DNA of 64,000 nucleotides from Hemibagrus wyckioides (Eukaryota; Chordata; Actinopteri; Siluriformes; Bagridae). Of this stretch, positions 47,881-58,820 are shown piece after piece. Under the pieces are notes generated by a model. That model made no database searches. It was not told where the DNA came from and saw nothing but the letters and a program-made list of their open reading frames with translations. A program made the translations under genes and the position numbers. The stretch lies in assembly GCF_019097595.1 (NCBI RefSeq), contig NC_080718.1, positions 11,936,657 to 12,000,656 on the forward strand, written 5' to 3'. The stretch's first letter is position 1. Each line of letters starts with the position of its first letter.

Positions 47881-48259
47881 CATAATACATGCACTATTCC
47901 ATGATTCCATATTACAACCACCTGTACACACTTTACAGTTTGCTTTATAACAGTCCAAAATGGCCAAGAAAATGAAAGACATGAAACACAAAAAAGTACA
48001 CCCATGTGTTATTAAACATTCACAGCATTACTTGTTAATAGTGTTAATAACATACGCACGACAGCTAAGCTTACTATTACTATTTTTTAGAATTTGTTCA
48101 GCGGGAATTGCACAGCATACATATATACAACATATACACACCATCCTACAGTGCCTTATGCAGTACACTTTTACATAATCATGGTAGTAACTTTACACAT
48201 GGTAGTGCAGTACCATTCTAAGAAGGCATAATGCTGATGGCTGATACTAACGTCACTGA

Positions 48260-49381
48260 CTAAATTTCATCTTGTATTGTCTTGCTTGCAGCCATAGGAA
48301 TACCAGCCACGGTGGAGCTGGTGTGTTGGCGTGGTAAGCGACTGGAGGTGGTAGAGCTGCTTTGGGCCTGAGATTGTCTGCGCCTCTGGAACATGTTGCG
48401 ACACAAATAAGACAAAAACTTGTCATGCAGAGAAGCATAGATAAAAGGGTTAAAGCATGCAGAGCTCATGGCTAACAAATGGCATGAGATCTGGATCACG
48501 TTGATGTGACTCTTGCTCAAAATAACAAAGTCAGTGTCCAGGTCACGGATGAGGTTGACCACCTGCAAGGGGAGCCAGGAGAATGCAAAACACAACACTG
48601 ATATTAACAGCAGACGGAAGGTCTTGCGCCTCTTGCGGCCCCATTTCTCCTGATTGGAGGGAATGGCAGCTATAAGTCCTTGTGTTGCACGGTGCTGGAG
48701 GTGGCACGAAATGGCACAGTAGGATATAGACACAGCTGCAAGAGGGACAAAATAGGACAGGAGCAGAAAGAAGCAGGAGTAGATGAGTCGACCAAGCTCT
48801 TGCTCTTGCCAGAACTCCTCACACACGGCCATGTGATGACCTGCAGCGCTCAGATCCAAATACACAGTGTGTAGAGTAGCAGGGATGGACATTACCAGGG
48901 CACAGAGCCATATGCTTAGCACCAGGCCAGTGCAAAAATGCCACCCTATACGTCGACGAATGGGATAAGCAACCACAATGTAGCGGTCCACGGCTATGGC
49001 CGTCAGAGACAGAACTGCCGCAAAGACGGTCGCGGTCTGCATAAGCGTTACAAAACGGCACATGAAGTGCCCAAAAACCCAGCCACGCTCATCGAAGGCA
49101 TAAAATACAGTCAAGGGCACGCAGAAAATACACATCACCAAGTCAGCCAGGGCCAAGTTTCCAATCAGGAAGTTTGTTGTGCTGTGAAGCTTCTTGTTCA
49201 GTCCGATGAGGAAAAGGAGGAAAAGGTTTCCACAGCAGGCTACTAGAACTAGCATGGCATAGAGAGGGACAAAAAGCATCTTTAGCTCCATCAGAAGGTT
49301 CAGTCCGTTGAAAGAAGTGCGAGATGGAGGAGATGCGTTTAAAGTGGTGTTCTCCCAGGTTCCATTCAGGAGGGAGTCCAT
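48260..49381 (-). CDS. prlhr-like: Class A GPCR, prolactin-releasing-peptide receptor family
   Basis: 373 residues in one uninterrupted frame; a plasma-membrane peptide receptor. N-glycosylation sequons are at N6, N11 and N15. Seven hydrophobic segments lie at about 35-60, 68-92, 106-134, 150-172, 199-225, 256-281 and 293-316. Class A marks: GN 51-52, LALAD 76-80, C108 and C187 (disulfide pair), DRY 132-134, W158, P213, FSWLP 267-271 and NPFIY 311-315. VCEEFW in extracellular loop 2, NLIRDLD after TM6 and SSACFNPFIYASLHDKF in TM7 point to the PRLHR family (mammalian: CEEFW, NLLRDLD, SSACYNPFIYAWLHDSF); NPY-receptor-like receptors are the next alternative. The paralogue cannot be fixed. The frame runs back to 49,399, but that codon is GTG just after a splice acceptor; ATG at 49,381 is the first Met. 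The C-terminus QDEI is PDZ-ligand-like. Confidence 0.9.
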   Translation of the reverse strand: MDSLLNGTWENTTLNASPPSRTSFNGLNLLMELKMLFVPLYAMLVLVACCGNLFLLFLIGLNKKLHSTTNFLIGNLALADLVMCIFCVPLTVFYAFDERGWVFGHFMCRFVTLMQTATVFAAVLSLTAIAVDRYIVVAYPIRRRIGWHFCTGLVLSIWLCALVMSIPATLHTVYLDLSAAGHHMAVCEEFWQEQELGRLIYSCFFLLLSYFVPLAAVSISYCAISCHLQHRATQGLIAAIPSNQEKWGRKRRKTFRLLLISVLCFAFSWLPLQVVNLIRDLDTDFVILSKSHINVIQISCHLLAMSSACFNPFIYASLHDKFLSYLCRNMFQRRRQSQAQSSSTTSSRLPRQHTSSTVAGIPMAASKTIQDEI

Positions 49382-49399
49382 GTTCACCACAGCTTTCAC
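49382..49399 (-). other. 5' UTR part of GPCR coding exon, with splice acceptor
   Basis: On the - strand TTATTTATAACAG|GTGAAAG gives an AG acceptor at 49,401-49,400, placing the exon start at 49,399. This leaves 18 bases of 5' UTR before the ATG and requires an upstream non-coding exon. Confidence 0.5.
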
Positions 49400-50714
49400 C
49401 TGTTATAAATAAGTGTATAAGTATTGTATGGCAGCACATAAAGATTACATATCCTACAAGACACTTGATTAATGCTGAAATGGAGAGAACTACTGTTATG
49501 TTTGTATTTTGAGAAGAGTTTCTTTTAGTTACCTGTGAATTACCTTGGATGAAGATGCATTTGTTATATACGTAAGTTATATACCCCTCGAACCACTGAA
49601 AAAGCTGCATGTGTGAGTCTTGAAGTTTAATAATCCTTAATCTGATAGGGGAAATTATAATGCTATAATGAAACCCTAAACACTAAAAGAACTACAGACT
49701 CTGATCAATTTTCTGTAATTGTAGGCTTCTTTAAAAAAAAATAAAAAATCAATTTTTGCCTAAATTAAAAACCCTGAACGTTTTGGGAATAATGCACCAA
49801 CTAAGCACACTTTGTGGCTGAAATGCTTCAAAAGTTTACATCTGAGTCAATTCAACATTTCTTTGTTCATATAATAGCTGTACATTTAGAGAGAACAATC
49901 CTGTTCTTCAGATGAGCCAGAGCTAAGTTCCAGTGAGCTGTGTTCGCTTCATTGTTTGGTCAAATTATTATAAAAAATTACAAAATCAATGATCAGCTCA
50001 TACTGTGTTATAGCAACCAACCAACTTCATTCAGCTTGGCTCACAGAAGCTCAGAATCACTGATTTTCTGTTTTATTTTTTTAACTCCTTTGAAGGTTTT
50101 TGTGAAAGTTGTGGTTAGTATTTAAGCAGAAATGTTCAAGCCCAAGAGACATGTTCTCACCTTTTATTAACATTTACCTCTGGTGATTAGATCACAAATA
50201 AACATTTGAGACAGAAATCTGTTTACACCTGGCATTTCATGTGTATTGAACGTGTCTCCAGCGACCACTTGTAATTGGGTTTTGTGGCAAGGCAGTCTTT
50301 TGTTGTTATTGTTGTGTTTTTGGCCGAGGTAGTTAGGTTCTACATTTGCTTACATTTACGTAATCAACATTTCTATCAATTTTGTCAGTATATTAGTGCT
50401 GTGAGCAAATGCAATGAATATAAAATCCTTTGCAATTCATTCATTCACTTTACTGAGTTTAGTGAGAAGCAAGAAATTCCTACTGAGACTATTTTCAGAA
50501 GGCCCCAGCAGGTTATCATGTAAAGTCCCGAAGCATAAATGATTTAAAAGATTAAACAGAGGAATTATATAGAACAGAATCAAGTATGATTATATATAGC
50601 ACGTGTAAGACATTTGAACACACAAGTTAATCTTAAATATAAGAAAATATCTCAAGCATAAGGAAAACCTACGCTGATTAAAGTGAACGAATGCCATGTG
50701 AAGAACCCATTCAG

Positions 50715-50945
50715 ATTAGATCTGGTCCCTAGTTCTGTCCTTAACTATCTGTTTCTGAATGTTCTTCCTGCATCATGTCTCCCACCTTCCAAAGACATGC
50801 TGCTAAATGAATGGGCTAATCCAAATTACACCTAAGTGTGAATAAGTTAATGTAAATATGTGCATGGTGCCTTGGGATGGACTGGTGTCTTGTTCAGGTT
50901 ATATTCCCACCTTGCGCCCAATGCTGCAGGCCATGAATACTGAAG
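50715..50945 (-). repeat. Dispersed repeat family A, antisense copy
   Basis: CCACCTTCCAAAGACATGCT, TGCCTTGGGATGGACTGGTG and CCACCTTGCGCCCAATGCTG are the reverse-complement words of the family A body ('AGCATGTCTTTGGA', 'CACCCTGGATGGAGTGCC'). Confidence 0.65.
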
Positions 50946-52239
50946 ATGAATGAAATAGGAGCATTCGTCTTTATGAAAACGAGTAACCTAACCAGGGTAA
51001 ATTTGCACCAGACTCATTTTAATGTGTTCTGTATTTTATTTCACTGACAAGGGCTAAAATATAATATAATAAATCCTAGGTTTGTTTTTCATGGAGGATA
51101 TTCCAGTCTTGAATGTATACCACATTCAATATTTCTGTAATTCACTAATATGAACAAGTAATTTGGCTGTTTTCCCTGTAAAGCTTTATATACAAAATTA
51201 AAGGGAGTTTAATTCCCTGCGTATGGCTAGCGAAGACTAGTCATGGAGGACTATGAAATATTGAACCTAAAGGTTGCAATATTGAAGCAATGTCCAGGTC
51301 ATAAATAATATTACCACAATCTTAAACAAAATTTGAAGTAGTATTAAAACAAAATGCGATTTAATGTCATGTAGTTTATGAATTCTTAATTAATTCTTTC
51401 TAGTTTCTTGCAAGCTCACAGATCTCACTTCAGTAGCTTCAATTTTGCAAACCTTTATACACACAGTTTGTAACAGTGTAGGCTTTATATTTATTTTTAA
51501 ATAAATTATCAAGTCATTTTGCATAATGTCAAAATCAGCTTAGAGGTTTAAAATAGTCTAGCACATCATGTCATCAGCATACAAATGGAACTGCATATAT
51601 ACAGTATATTATATGCAAGGCTGTTAAGATACAGTGTACATAAATTCAGACCCAATATTGACCCCTGTGGGACAGCAATAGTAAACTTTCTGAATCCTGA
51701 CTTTATTTGATCCACAGTTTTAGACAGAGTCTGTGCTGTGAGATTGCTATAAAACCGATTATAAGCTGATTGATTGAGGCCCTGAGAAGAAGCAGCAGGG
51801 AACAGATAATATCATTAACAAATTCAATTGCTGATCTCCTGGAATTTTCACGCATGACAGTCTCTAGCATTCACACAGAATGCTGCGAAAAATAAATATT
51901 AGCTACAAATATTGAGGGAATGAAAGTTCTGTGGTTGGAAATGCCTTGTTGATCAGAGAAAACTGGCCAGAATGGTCAGAGCTGACAGGAAGGATATAGT
52001 AACTCAGTGTAATCACTTTTTACAACTGTTATGAGCAGAAAAGCATGCACAAGACATAAAACCTTGAGGAGGATGGAATGCAAGAGCAGAAAACCAGATC
52101 AGGGTACACTCTTGTCATTGAGGAATCTAAGGCAGGGGCATGAGCAGACTCACCAAAACTGGACAGTTGAATAAGAGAAAAAAATATCACCTGGTCTTTT
52201 TCCAGTCTACTGTCTAGTTTTAGTGAATCTGTGCCCATG

Positions 52240-52572
52240 ATAGCCTCGAATGGTTGTTCTTGGCTGACAGGAGTAGAATCTGATATAATCTGCTGTTGTA
52301 GCTCAGCCGACCGTCTGATTATTCTCCTCTGATCTCTCTAATCAACAAGGTGTTCAGCAGGCTCTTCACCTCTTCACACTGGATGTTTTTGTTTTAACTA
52401 CGCCACTGTTAAAGTGACAGAAATAATACCTTTCATTCCTTCTGATGTATGACCTGAAGCTGTTGATCAGTATCTACATGATTTGTGTTGCTGCCACACG
52501 ATTGGCTGATTGGAAAACTGCATAAATGAGCAGGCGTGTATGTGTTCCTAATAAAGTGATAGTGTAGATTAG
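52240..52572 (+). repeat. Dispersed repeat family B, fullest copy
   Basis: Contains TTGTTCTTGGCTGACAGGAG, TCTGCTGTTGTAGCTCAGCC, ATTCTCCTCTGATCTCTCTA, CTGGATGTTTTTGTTTTAAC, GTTGCTGCCACACGATTGGC and TGTTCCTAATAAAGTGATAG, in the order of a common teleost interspersed repeat. Two shorter copies are in the window. Confidence 0.7.
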
Positions 52573-53542
52573 CTGGGATTAAATAGTGATTAAACACACT
52601 GGATATCAAGCTTTTATTATTAGCTGAACGAAATTACATTTCTGCAGTCCCTTCTTTTCATAAGCTTCTAAAACCTACAATTATAGCCAGTGCTATCAGT
52701 CAAATAACCAAGACCTTTTTTTAATTGCCAGTGAATGCTGATTTCTGAAAACCTTAAAGGCTTCACTGTGTGTCACAGACTCTAGCTTTCACTAATGATT
52801 CTAATGCTTTAGTCTTTCTTTGTTTTAACTTATCCAAGTCAAAAAAAAATATTTTTCACCATGTATTCATGGCATACAGATTGTCCTTGAACAGCCATCG
52901 TAAAGAGGGGCTTGTTATATATAATTCTAGAATTTTCTTTTTTGAGTTTTTAAGTTATTTATGCTTATTTATTTATACTTGTGTTTTAGGGACTTATTTG
53001 TAAGGACAAATAGGATAAATAGACTGTAGTCAAGATGGAATTGTCATCAGTCACATTGTAGGTTATTAAAAAAATTCAGAAGGGTGCCAAGTATTGAAGG
53101 TAGGTGTTCAAGTATCCTTCAAATTACTTGGCAATGTAATACCATAATATTCTTGTTGTTACTGGGATGCCATTAAGTAACAATGTGTGAGAAGTTATTT
53201 TTTTATTAAAACCCTTTACCTTGCTTGTTATAGACACATTTGGACACAATAGCAGGCACGACAAATGTTACATGGTCATCTCCGAAAGTGAATTAAGTAG
53301 ATCAGATCACAATGTAGCCCCAAGACACACTTGACCCTAAAAGCACCATTACGTAGTGCTGTCTATTTGTGATCTTTTCACCCAAGATGGCTGTTAATAC
53401 TAAGTGTAAACAGGGTCACACGGTAAGTCTTAAGTCTTTTAGTTGTGTGTCATATATGCGTAAAATTTTAATAGACCAAAACAATCATAAATTCATCAGT
53501 TTTTTTGTGTGTTTGTGTTTTTTGCTTTGTGTGTATGTGTGT

Positions 53543-53575
53543 GTGAGTTTGTGTGTGTGTGTGTGTGTGTGTGTT
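53543..53575. repeat. (GT)n microsatellite
   Basis: GT run preceded by mixed GT/TTTGT sequence; open frames here are artefacts. Confidence 0.88.
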
Positions 53576-54468
53576 TAGCAAGCTTAGCATAAACATTCCA
53601 AGTATCAGGAAAATCCAACTAAAGCACCAATATGATAAAGACAAACACTCCCATAAATTATTCATCCTATCTGAGAACAACTAGAGAGTTAATAGAAACA
53701 AATCATGAGCCTAGGCTTTGAAAAACATCTTAATAAAAAAGGAGGTACTTGACATTTATGAAATTGGATTGATGCATAATCAAGAGTTTTTCAAAGCCTA
53801 TAATTAGTGTTATAGGGTCCATTTGTTGCAGTCACACCTACACTGTGTAGCATTCTGTGCCTGTATACTGAACATCTGTCTACAACCTAAAGAAGAAAAA
53901 AAATACACTTCTATATTGTGATAGAGCAAGGCTTCCCAAAATATTTACAACTTAAATAATAATAAAAAACCTAACTGTATAATAAATACCACACACTTAT
54001 ACAGATTTATGACCAGGAATCAACAATTCAAATATTTATCTCACTATTTAAATGTGTACAGTAATAATGTGGCTATTTTTAGAGCCATAAACCTATTTGT
54101 TCCTGATGTTTCCATCGACAGAAAACATTAGATATATCTAAATTGTGACAGATTTTAAATTATTACGGTTTGCATTTACTGCACTATAAATACTATAAAA
54201 ACACGATACTACCCCAATCCTGCAAAAATAACTAATATAGGTGTACTGTGATTTTGACTGCTGGAAAAAAATAAAAAAATAAATAAAAATCACAGATCCT
54301 TGTTAATGCGTCACTTTGATAAGCCATTAATAACAATTAATATTTCTAGAACTAATTAAACATTATTAAAGCATGTTCAAATAAGCACACTGAAAAATAT
54401 AACAAGGAATAGTGTTAGAAAGCAAATATTTTTCAGCTGAATATTTTGCACAATCAAAATTCAGTCAT

Positions 54469-54469
<1 letters not shown>

Positions 54470-54551
<82 letters not shown>
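54470..54551. repeat. (ATAG)n microsatellite
   Basis: About 20 perfect ATAG/GATA units. Confidence 0.95.
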
Positions 54552-54553
<2 letters not shown>

Positions 54554-54825
54554 TGACCTGAGATTTCAGAGTGAAGGCATCACCTGTAACCTTGTTTCAA
54601 TTTCAGCTTGAAAACATTGTGCATTACACAACATCCCATACAATATATGCTATACATCACATTTCAGCAGAGATATTTATTACCTTTTTTATACTTGAGT
54701 TAATTTGAAGTATTACATCTGCAGTTTACATGATTATGTAATAAGGGGAAAACAACAGTTACCTTCCTTTGTCGAGTTGATCACATCTCAAGTAGAGAGT
54801 GGATGATCCCCAAATAAGTTCACTG

Positions 54826-54843
54826 AAAAAATAAATAAATAAA

Positions 54844-54884
<41 letters not shown>
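54826..54884. repeat. (AAAT)n / (AT)n compound array
   Basis: AAATAAATAAATATTTATTT passes into about 16 AT units; palindromic and able to extrude. Confidence 0.9.
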
Positions 54885-54887
<3 letters not shown>

Positions 54888-54986
54888 TTTTTAATATTTC
54901 AATTTTAAAAATAAATAAAAGGGCGGTCTAAGCTCTACAGGAGAAAATTGGTTGTTTTTGAAGATTTTCAGTCAGCTGTCGTTCAC

Positions 54987-55115
54987 CTTAGGCTGCTCTC
55001 GTCTTCTCCTTGCTCCTCGGCAGACTGGAGGATGGCCAGCGTGCGCGCGCGCGCACTCACTCACTCACACACACACACACCTTCTCTATTCTCCACGTCA
55101 CTGCGCTGGAAATGC
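54987..55115 (-). other. Candidate non-coding exon 1 of the GPCR gene
   Basis: On the - strand the GC-rich stretch ending AGCAGCCTAAG|GTGAAC has a good donor at 54,986, and a TATAAATA box lies about 25-30 bases before position 55,115. It contains an alternating CA and GCGCGC tract (55,037-55,080) and a CRE-like TGACGTGG at 55,100-55,093. Its pairing with the receptor exon is inferred from the matching donor and acceptor only. Confidence 0.4.
55037..55080. repeat. Alternating purine-pyrimidine tract (GCGCGC, CACA)
   Basis: GCGTGCGCGCGCGCGCACTC, then (ACTC) and (CA) units: Z-DNA-prone sequence inside the candidate exon 1 region. Confidence 0.8.
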
Positions 55116-55138
55116 GAGAGAGGTCTAGCCTCCACCGT

Positions 55139-55146
55139 TATTTATA
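55139..55146 (-). promoter_or_regulatory. TATA box (TATAAATA) on the - strand
   Basis: TATTTATA on the + strand reads TATAAATA on the - strand, with GC-rich sequence downstream. Would place a start site near 55,112-55,116 for the receptor gene. Confidence 0.4.
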
Positions 55147-55149
55147 CCA

Positions 55150-56690
55150 CCTTTATTTATATTATATATTATGGCCAGATGTCGTAAACATTGGTGTAAA
55201 TTCCTGATATTTCATAATTACACATTCACAGTAGCTATAATTACTTGCATGTGTAAAACTCCTACGTTTTGAAAGATCATTTGAAAAAAATAATTCCTAT
55301 TTATTTTGTTTATTAATTATGAGCCCCCCGTTTTTTTCTCCATCAAACAGTAAACTGATTTCAGATTAAAGAGCAACAAGGCTCTTTCCATTACCAAATA
55401 TTTCATTGTACTGTAAATTTACTTACATTACTAAAATGTTCGGTGAAGAAATGTATATTAACTAAGCATGCCATTCTATTTATGTTAAGTACGGCAATCC
55501 CTAAGAAAGTGCGCGTGCAAACTTTTCCTACGTCTATATAAATAAGCGCATGTTGGTTACCGTCAAACTTCATATATGCACTCACTCAAATTTGGTTTCT
55601 CTAAGTTAATTTTTCTATCAGAAATTTCCATTCGCATGAAACAATTATGGAACAGATAGCTTGATTTGTTATTTAGTGGAATTTGACTGGTATTTAGTAT
55701 AACATCACTGGGATACTTCACTGCTTTTGTCACTTCGCATGTCTGTGTACGCCTCACGGTGTCTATTTCTAGCAATAGTTCGTTACCGTAAATACTTATT
55801 TTGGGCTGTCATTCTGTCTGTGCGTTGACATGGCAACATGCATCACTATCCAGCTTTCGTTAGATTGGGAATTACTGTTAATGGAGCAAAAAAGAAAATT
55901 ATATTTGGTTATATTGTATCTGAAATGTCAAGTTGCTCAATATTCTCTCTCTCTCTCTCCCTCTGAGAAGCAATATCACACTGGCACGCAAATATCACAC
56001 GAGCAAGATCGCTGTACTGTTATACTGAAACACAGCCGTGCTAATATATGCAAATGTCGTCAGTAATATCAGCGAGTTTTACATGGCCAACAATTTTTAC
56101 TTTCCTATTTAAAAAAACAAACAAACAAACAAACAAAACTTCCTATGCATTTATCTAGTCATGTCTCGTGTGTCCTTTCATGCAGTATTCGAATCTGTAG
56201 GTGATATAATGCTAAAGCAGTTAGCTTTCTGCTACCATGCTCCTGACATAATTTTGTTATAAGGATTTTTTGTTCAACAAAAGGATTTTTGTTAAGCTCT
56301 AAGTGAATACAAGTCAGACAACAACAACAGAAAAGATTTAGAGAAATTGGGGAAAGAAATAGCAACAACCTACTGACATCTACTGGTCATGATTTTGCAG
56401 AATACAGTCATACAAAAGGAATATTAATCTCTATTCTCTATGTATAATATCTGAAAAAGACCAGTGTGTCTTCAGGCTTTCAATTTTAATTAAGGAGAAG
56501 CAGACCACCTCCTTTAAGGAAAAAAATCTCACTAATGTTTACAAATAACATCGAATGTAATCAGTAGCACAAATCCAAGATTTGCTATGAAATTCTAAAC
56601 TGACAGTGAAAAAAAAAACCCACATGTTTATCCACTTTTCCTACTTCTACTCAAACATAGAAGCTTCCAAAGCTTCAATCTAATACCATC
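55150..56690. other. Intergenic, no feature seen
   Basis: AT-rich; short CT run at about 55,945-55,963 and an AAAC array at 56,110-56,136. No gene. Confidence 0.6.
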
Positions 56691-56694
56691 ATCG

Positions 56695-57640
56695 ATGGAC
56701 ATAACAAATCTACTCATCCCTCTACTTATCCCTGTTAAAATGGCAGTTTTTTTTATAATGGAAAACAAATCAAAACAAGATCGATCACATTTTTCGACCT
56801 CAATGTGAAATTACAATGTATAAAAGTGAAAAACAAACAGAAACTTTGACCTTTTGGTGAAATTCCTTTTCATTAGCTTTCAGTTTTGCATGGAAATTGA
56901 CTGGGATTTATAGCTATACACGATTCCGTCCACCTTGACAAGAGCCCAAGTTCTGGCTGAAGAAAAACAGCCCTAAAGCATGATGCTGCCACCACCATGC
57001 TGCACTGTAGCTCTTTTGCACCAAACATCTTTTGGAATTACAGAATGTGAATGTTTTCGTGAGAACGGGCTTCTGTCATCCTACCCCATAGCCCAGACAT
57101 GTGAAGAATACGAGTGATTGTTACCACATGCAGAGAGTAATCAATACTTGTCAGATATTTCTGTAGCTCATTTAATGTTGCTGTAGGTCTCTTGGCAACC
57201 TCCCTGGTACGTTTTTGTCTTCTCCTTTTATACATTCCAGAGAGACATCCTGTTCTTTGTAATGTCACTGTGGTGCTCCATTGTCACTATTTGTTTATGG
57301 CCTTTACAGTGTTCCATGGTACAGCTAATGTTTTAGAAATTATTTCATACTCCTCTGTTGATCCTTCATCAATTTCAAGTGAGATTTCATGCATGTATTG
57401 TCAGCTGTTTGTAGACCCTGGATTCTGCTGTCAGACGAAACAAAGATGTGGAGGAAACACTACAGAAACAGCTGATCTTATTTGGGTTTAATCAGATTAA
57501 TTTAGTATTGATGACAGCTGTATACTAATTACTTTTGAACATGAGATAAAATGTGACTCATTTTGAACACAGCCACATTCAACAAATATAAAAGGATGTG
57601 CACACTACACAGGGCGTGTAGACTTTTTATATCCATTATA
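56695..57640 (-). mobile_element. Tc1-like transposon, degenerate
   Basis: Left end TGGACATAACAAATCTACTC and right end GTGTAGACTTTTTATATCCA (to 57,640) are worn versions of the inverted ends 'TGGATATAAAAAGTCTACAC'. On the - strand 57,268-57,038 is open and encodes EVAKRPTATLNELQKYLTSI and ITRILHMSGLWGR, the second DNA-binding helix region of Tc1 transposase. The reverse complement of GATGCTGCCACCACCATGCT (about 56,982-57,001) is the 'SMVVAASC' part of the catalytic domain. Stops and deletions disable it. Confidence 0.85.
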
Positions 57641-57712
57641 GACGGTTAACTAGCTACTGCGAGTCTCCACATGGAGTCAACACAATGTAACTGCAGCATA
57701 TGACTGCAATGC

Positions 57713-57718
57713 TTTATT
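57713..57718 (-). terminator. ccdc32: Candidate ccdc32 polyadenylation signal
   Basis: TTCAATAAAGC on the - strand, about 925 bases after the stop codon and just before the Tc1-like element. Confidence 0.4.
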
Positions 57719-58642
57719 GAACTCTGAGCTCAATGTCTGCTGTCTCCACTGCTTCTACACTGGATATCTCATTAACATGTTACTAAAAATGGTGTGTGAG
57801 AAAATGCTCTTTTGTTTTTAGGAGCTGAATTTTTTTTCTCCTACTGAACGCTATTGTAACTGCGCTGGCTCTGGCAATTGTCCCCTTGTGACTACACAAA
57901 ACCACTACATTCTCCTAGGAATAAAGAAAATGCTTCACCAGCCAAGAAATCAACAGAAGAACAGCCAAGGACTTCACAAATATTTCAATATGAACATATT
58001 TAATGTGAGTTTAATTTGAGTGTGGTGTTCTAATTTAAAACTCATCTGCCCACTGAAGAGAAATTAAACTGGTGGAACTGTGTGCTCGATGGTAGCGATT
58101 GTGGAGAAGGGTGAAGTGAAGCATGACCTGATACTGGTTAACATTATTAAAAGCCTGTACTATGCATGATAACAGTACACAACAAGAACAACAAAAAAAA
58201 CCACAGAACATTTATCAGAAATGAAAGATCTCAGAAAAACAAGATGGCGTATCATGTACAGTGTATGATATGATCAAAAACATGAACAGACATGACTATT
58301 TTGATTTGAGGTTTTCTTGAACACCTGGTAGGAAAAGCCAGACAGGATGTTAAACCTTTGAAAGGTTTTCATTTATGAAGCTAAACAAAAATATCATAAT
58401 ACTGTTCAATAACTTGGACACTAATTCATGTTTCAGAGACAAAAAGCAAGAGCGAGAGAGAGAGAGAATACAGTGGGAGATTACATGCTGTTTTTTCTTT
58501 AAAATACAGAGTATGGTTTGAAATTCAATCTCAAAGTCCACAACATTATTTCCTCTGAAGATTTTCATTATCACTTCTGAAGCTCAAATACATGACCATC
58601 TGCTGCTTTATGGGACTACAGTCTTTTGGGGAATGATGCGAC
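57719..58642 (-). other. ccdc32: Probable ccdc32 3' UTR
   Basis: No coding potential. Contains a short GA run (58,449-58,468). The extent depends on the polyadenylation signal chosen. Confidence 0.4.
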
Positions 58643-58820
58643 TTATTTCTCGGGACTTGAACATTCTTCCTCGTCTAGCTCTTCTGTGGAATAACCTGTG
58701 CTGGATGGGTGATGTGAAGCGCTCTCTTTGCTCTTAGACGGCAAGAGGAGGTACTCCAGCTCTTCTGCACTGATTGCTACACGCTCTGGAGACAACCAGC
58801 GCTTCAGCTGCTCTAAAGCA
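58643..58820 (-). CDS. ccdc32: ccdc32 last coding exon
   Basis: Acceptor TTTCCTATGCAG precedes 58,820. Encodes ALEQLKRWLSPERVAISAEE and a Ser/Glu-rich C-terminus, stopping at TAA 58,645-58,643. Confidence 0.93.

Larger units (their letters stand above)
49400..54986 (-). other. Probable 5' intron of the GPCR gene
   Basis: 5587 bases between the candidate donor (CCTAAG|GTGAAC at 54,986) and the acceptor at 49,400. Contains family A and family B repeats (50.7 and 52.2 kb), TTTACACC-type words at 50.2 and 53.4 kb, a GT array at 53,543-53,575, a GATA array at 54,470-54,551 and an AT array at 54,851-54,884. No coding exon seen. Confidence 0.4.

Noticed and set aside
48819..49246. Other-frame ORFs over the receptor exon
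   Set aside because: Shadow frames of an intronless GPCR coding exon.
49382..49399. Start of the receptor at 49,399 (MKAVVNMDS)
   Set aside because: The first codon is GTG, not ATG, and lies exactly at the splice acceptor; the first ATG is at 49,381.
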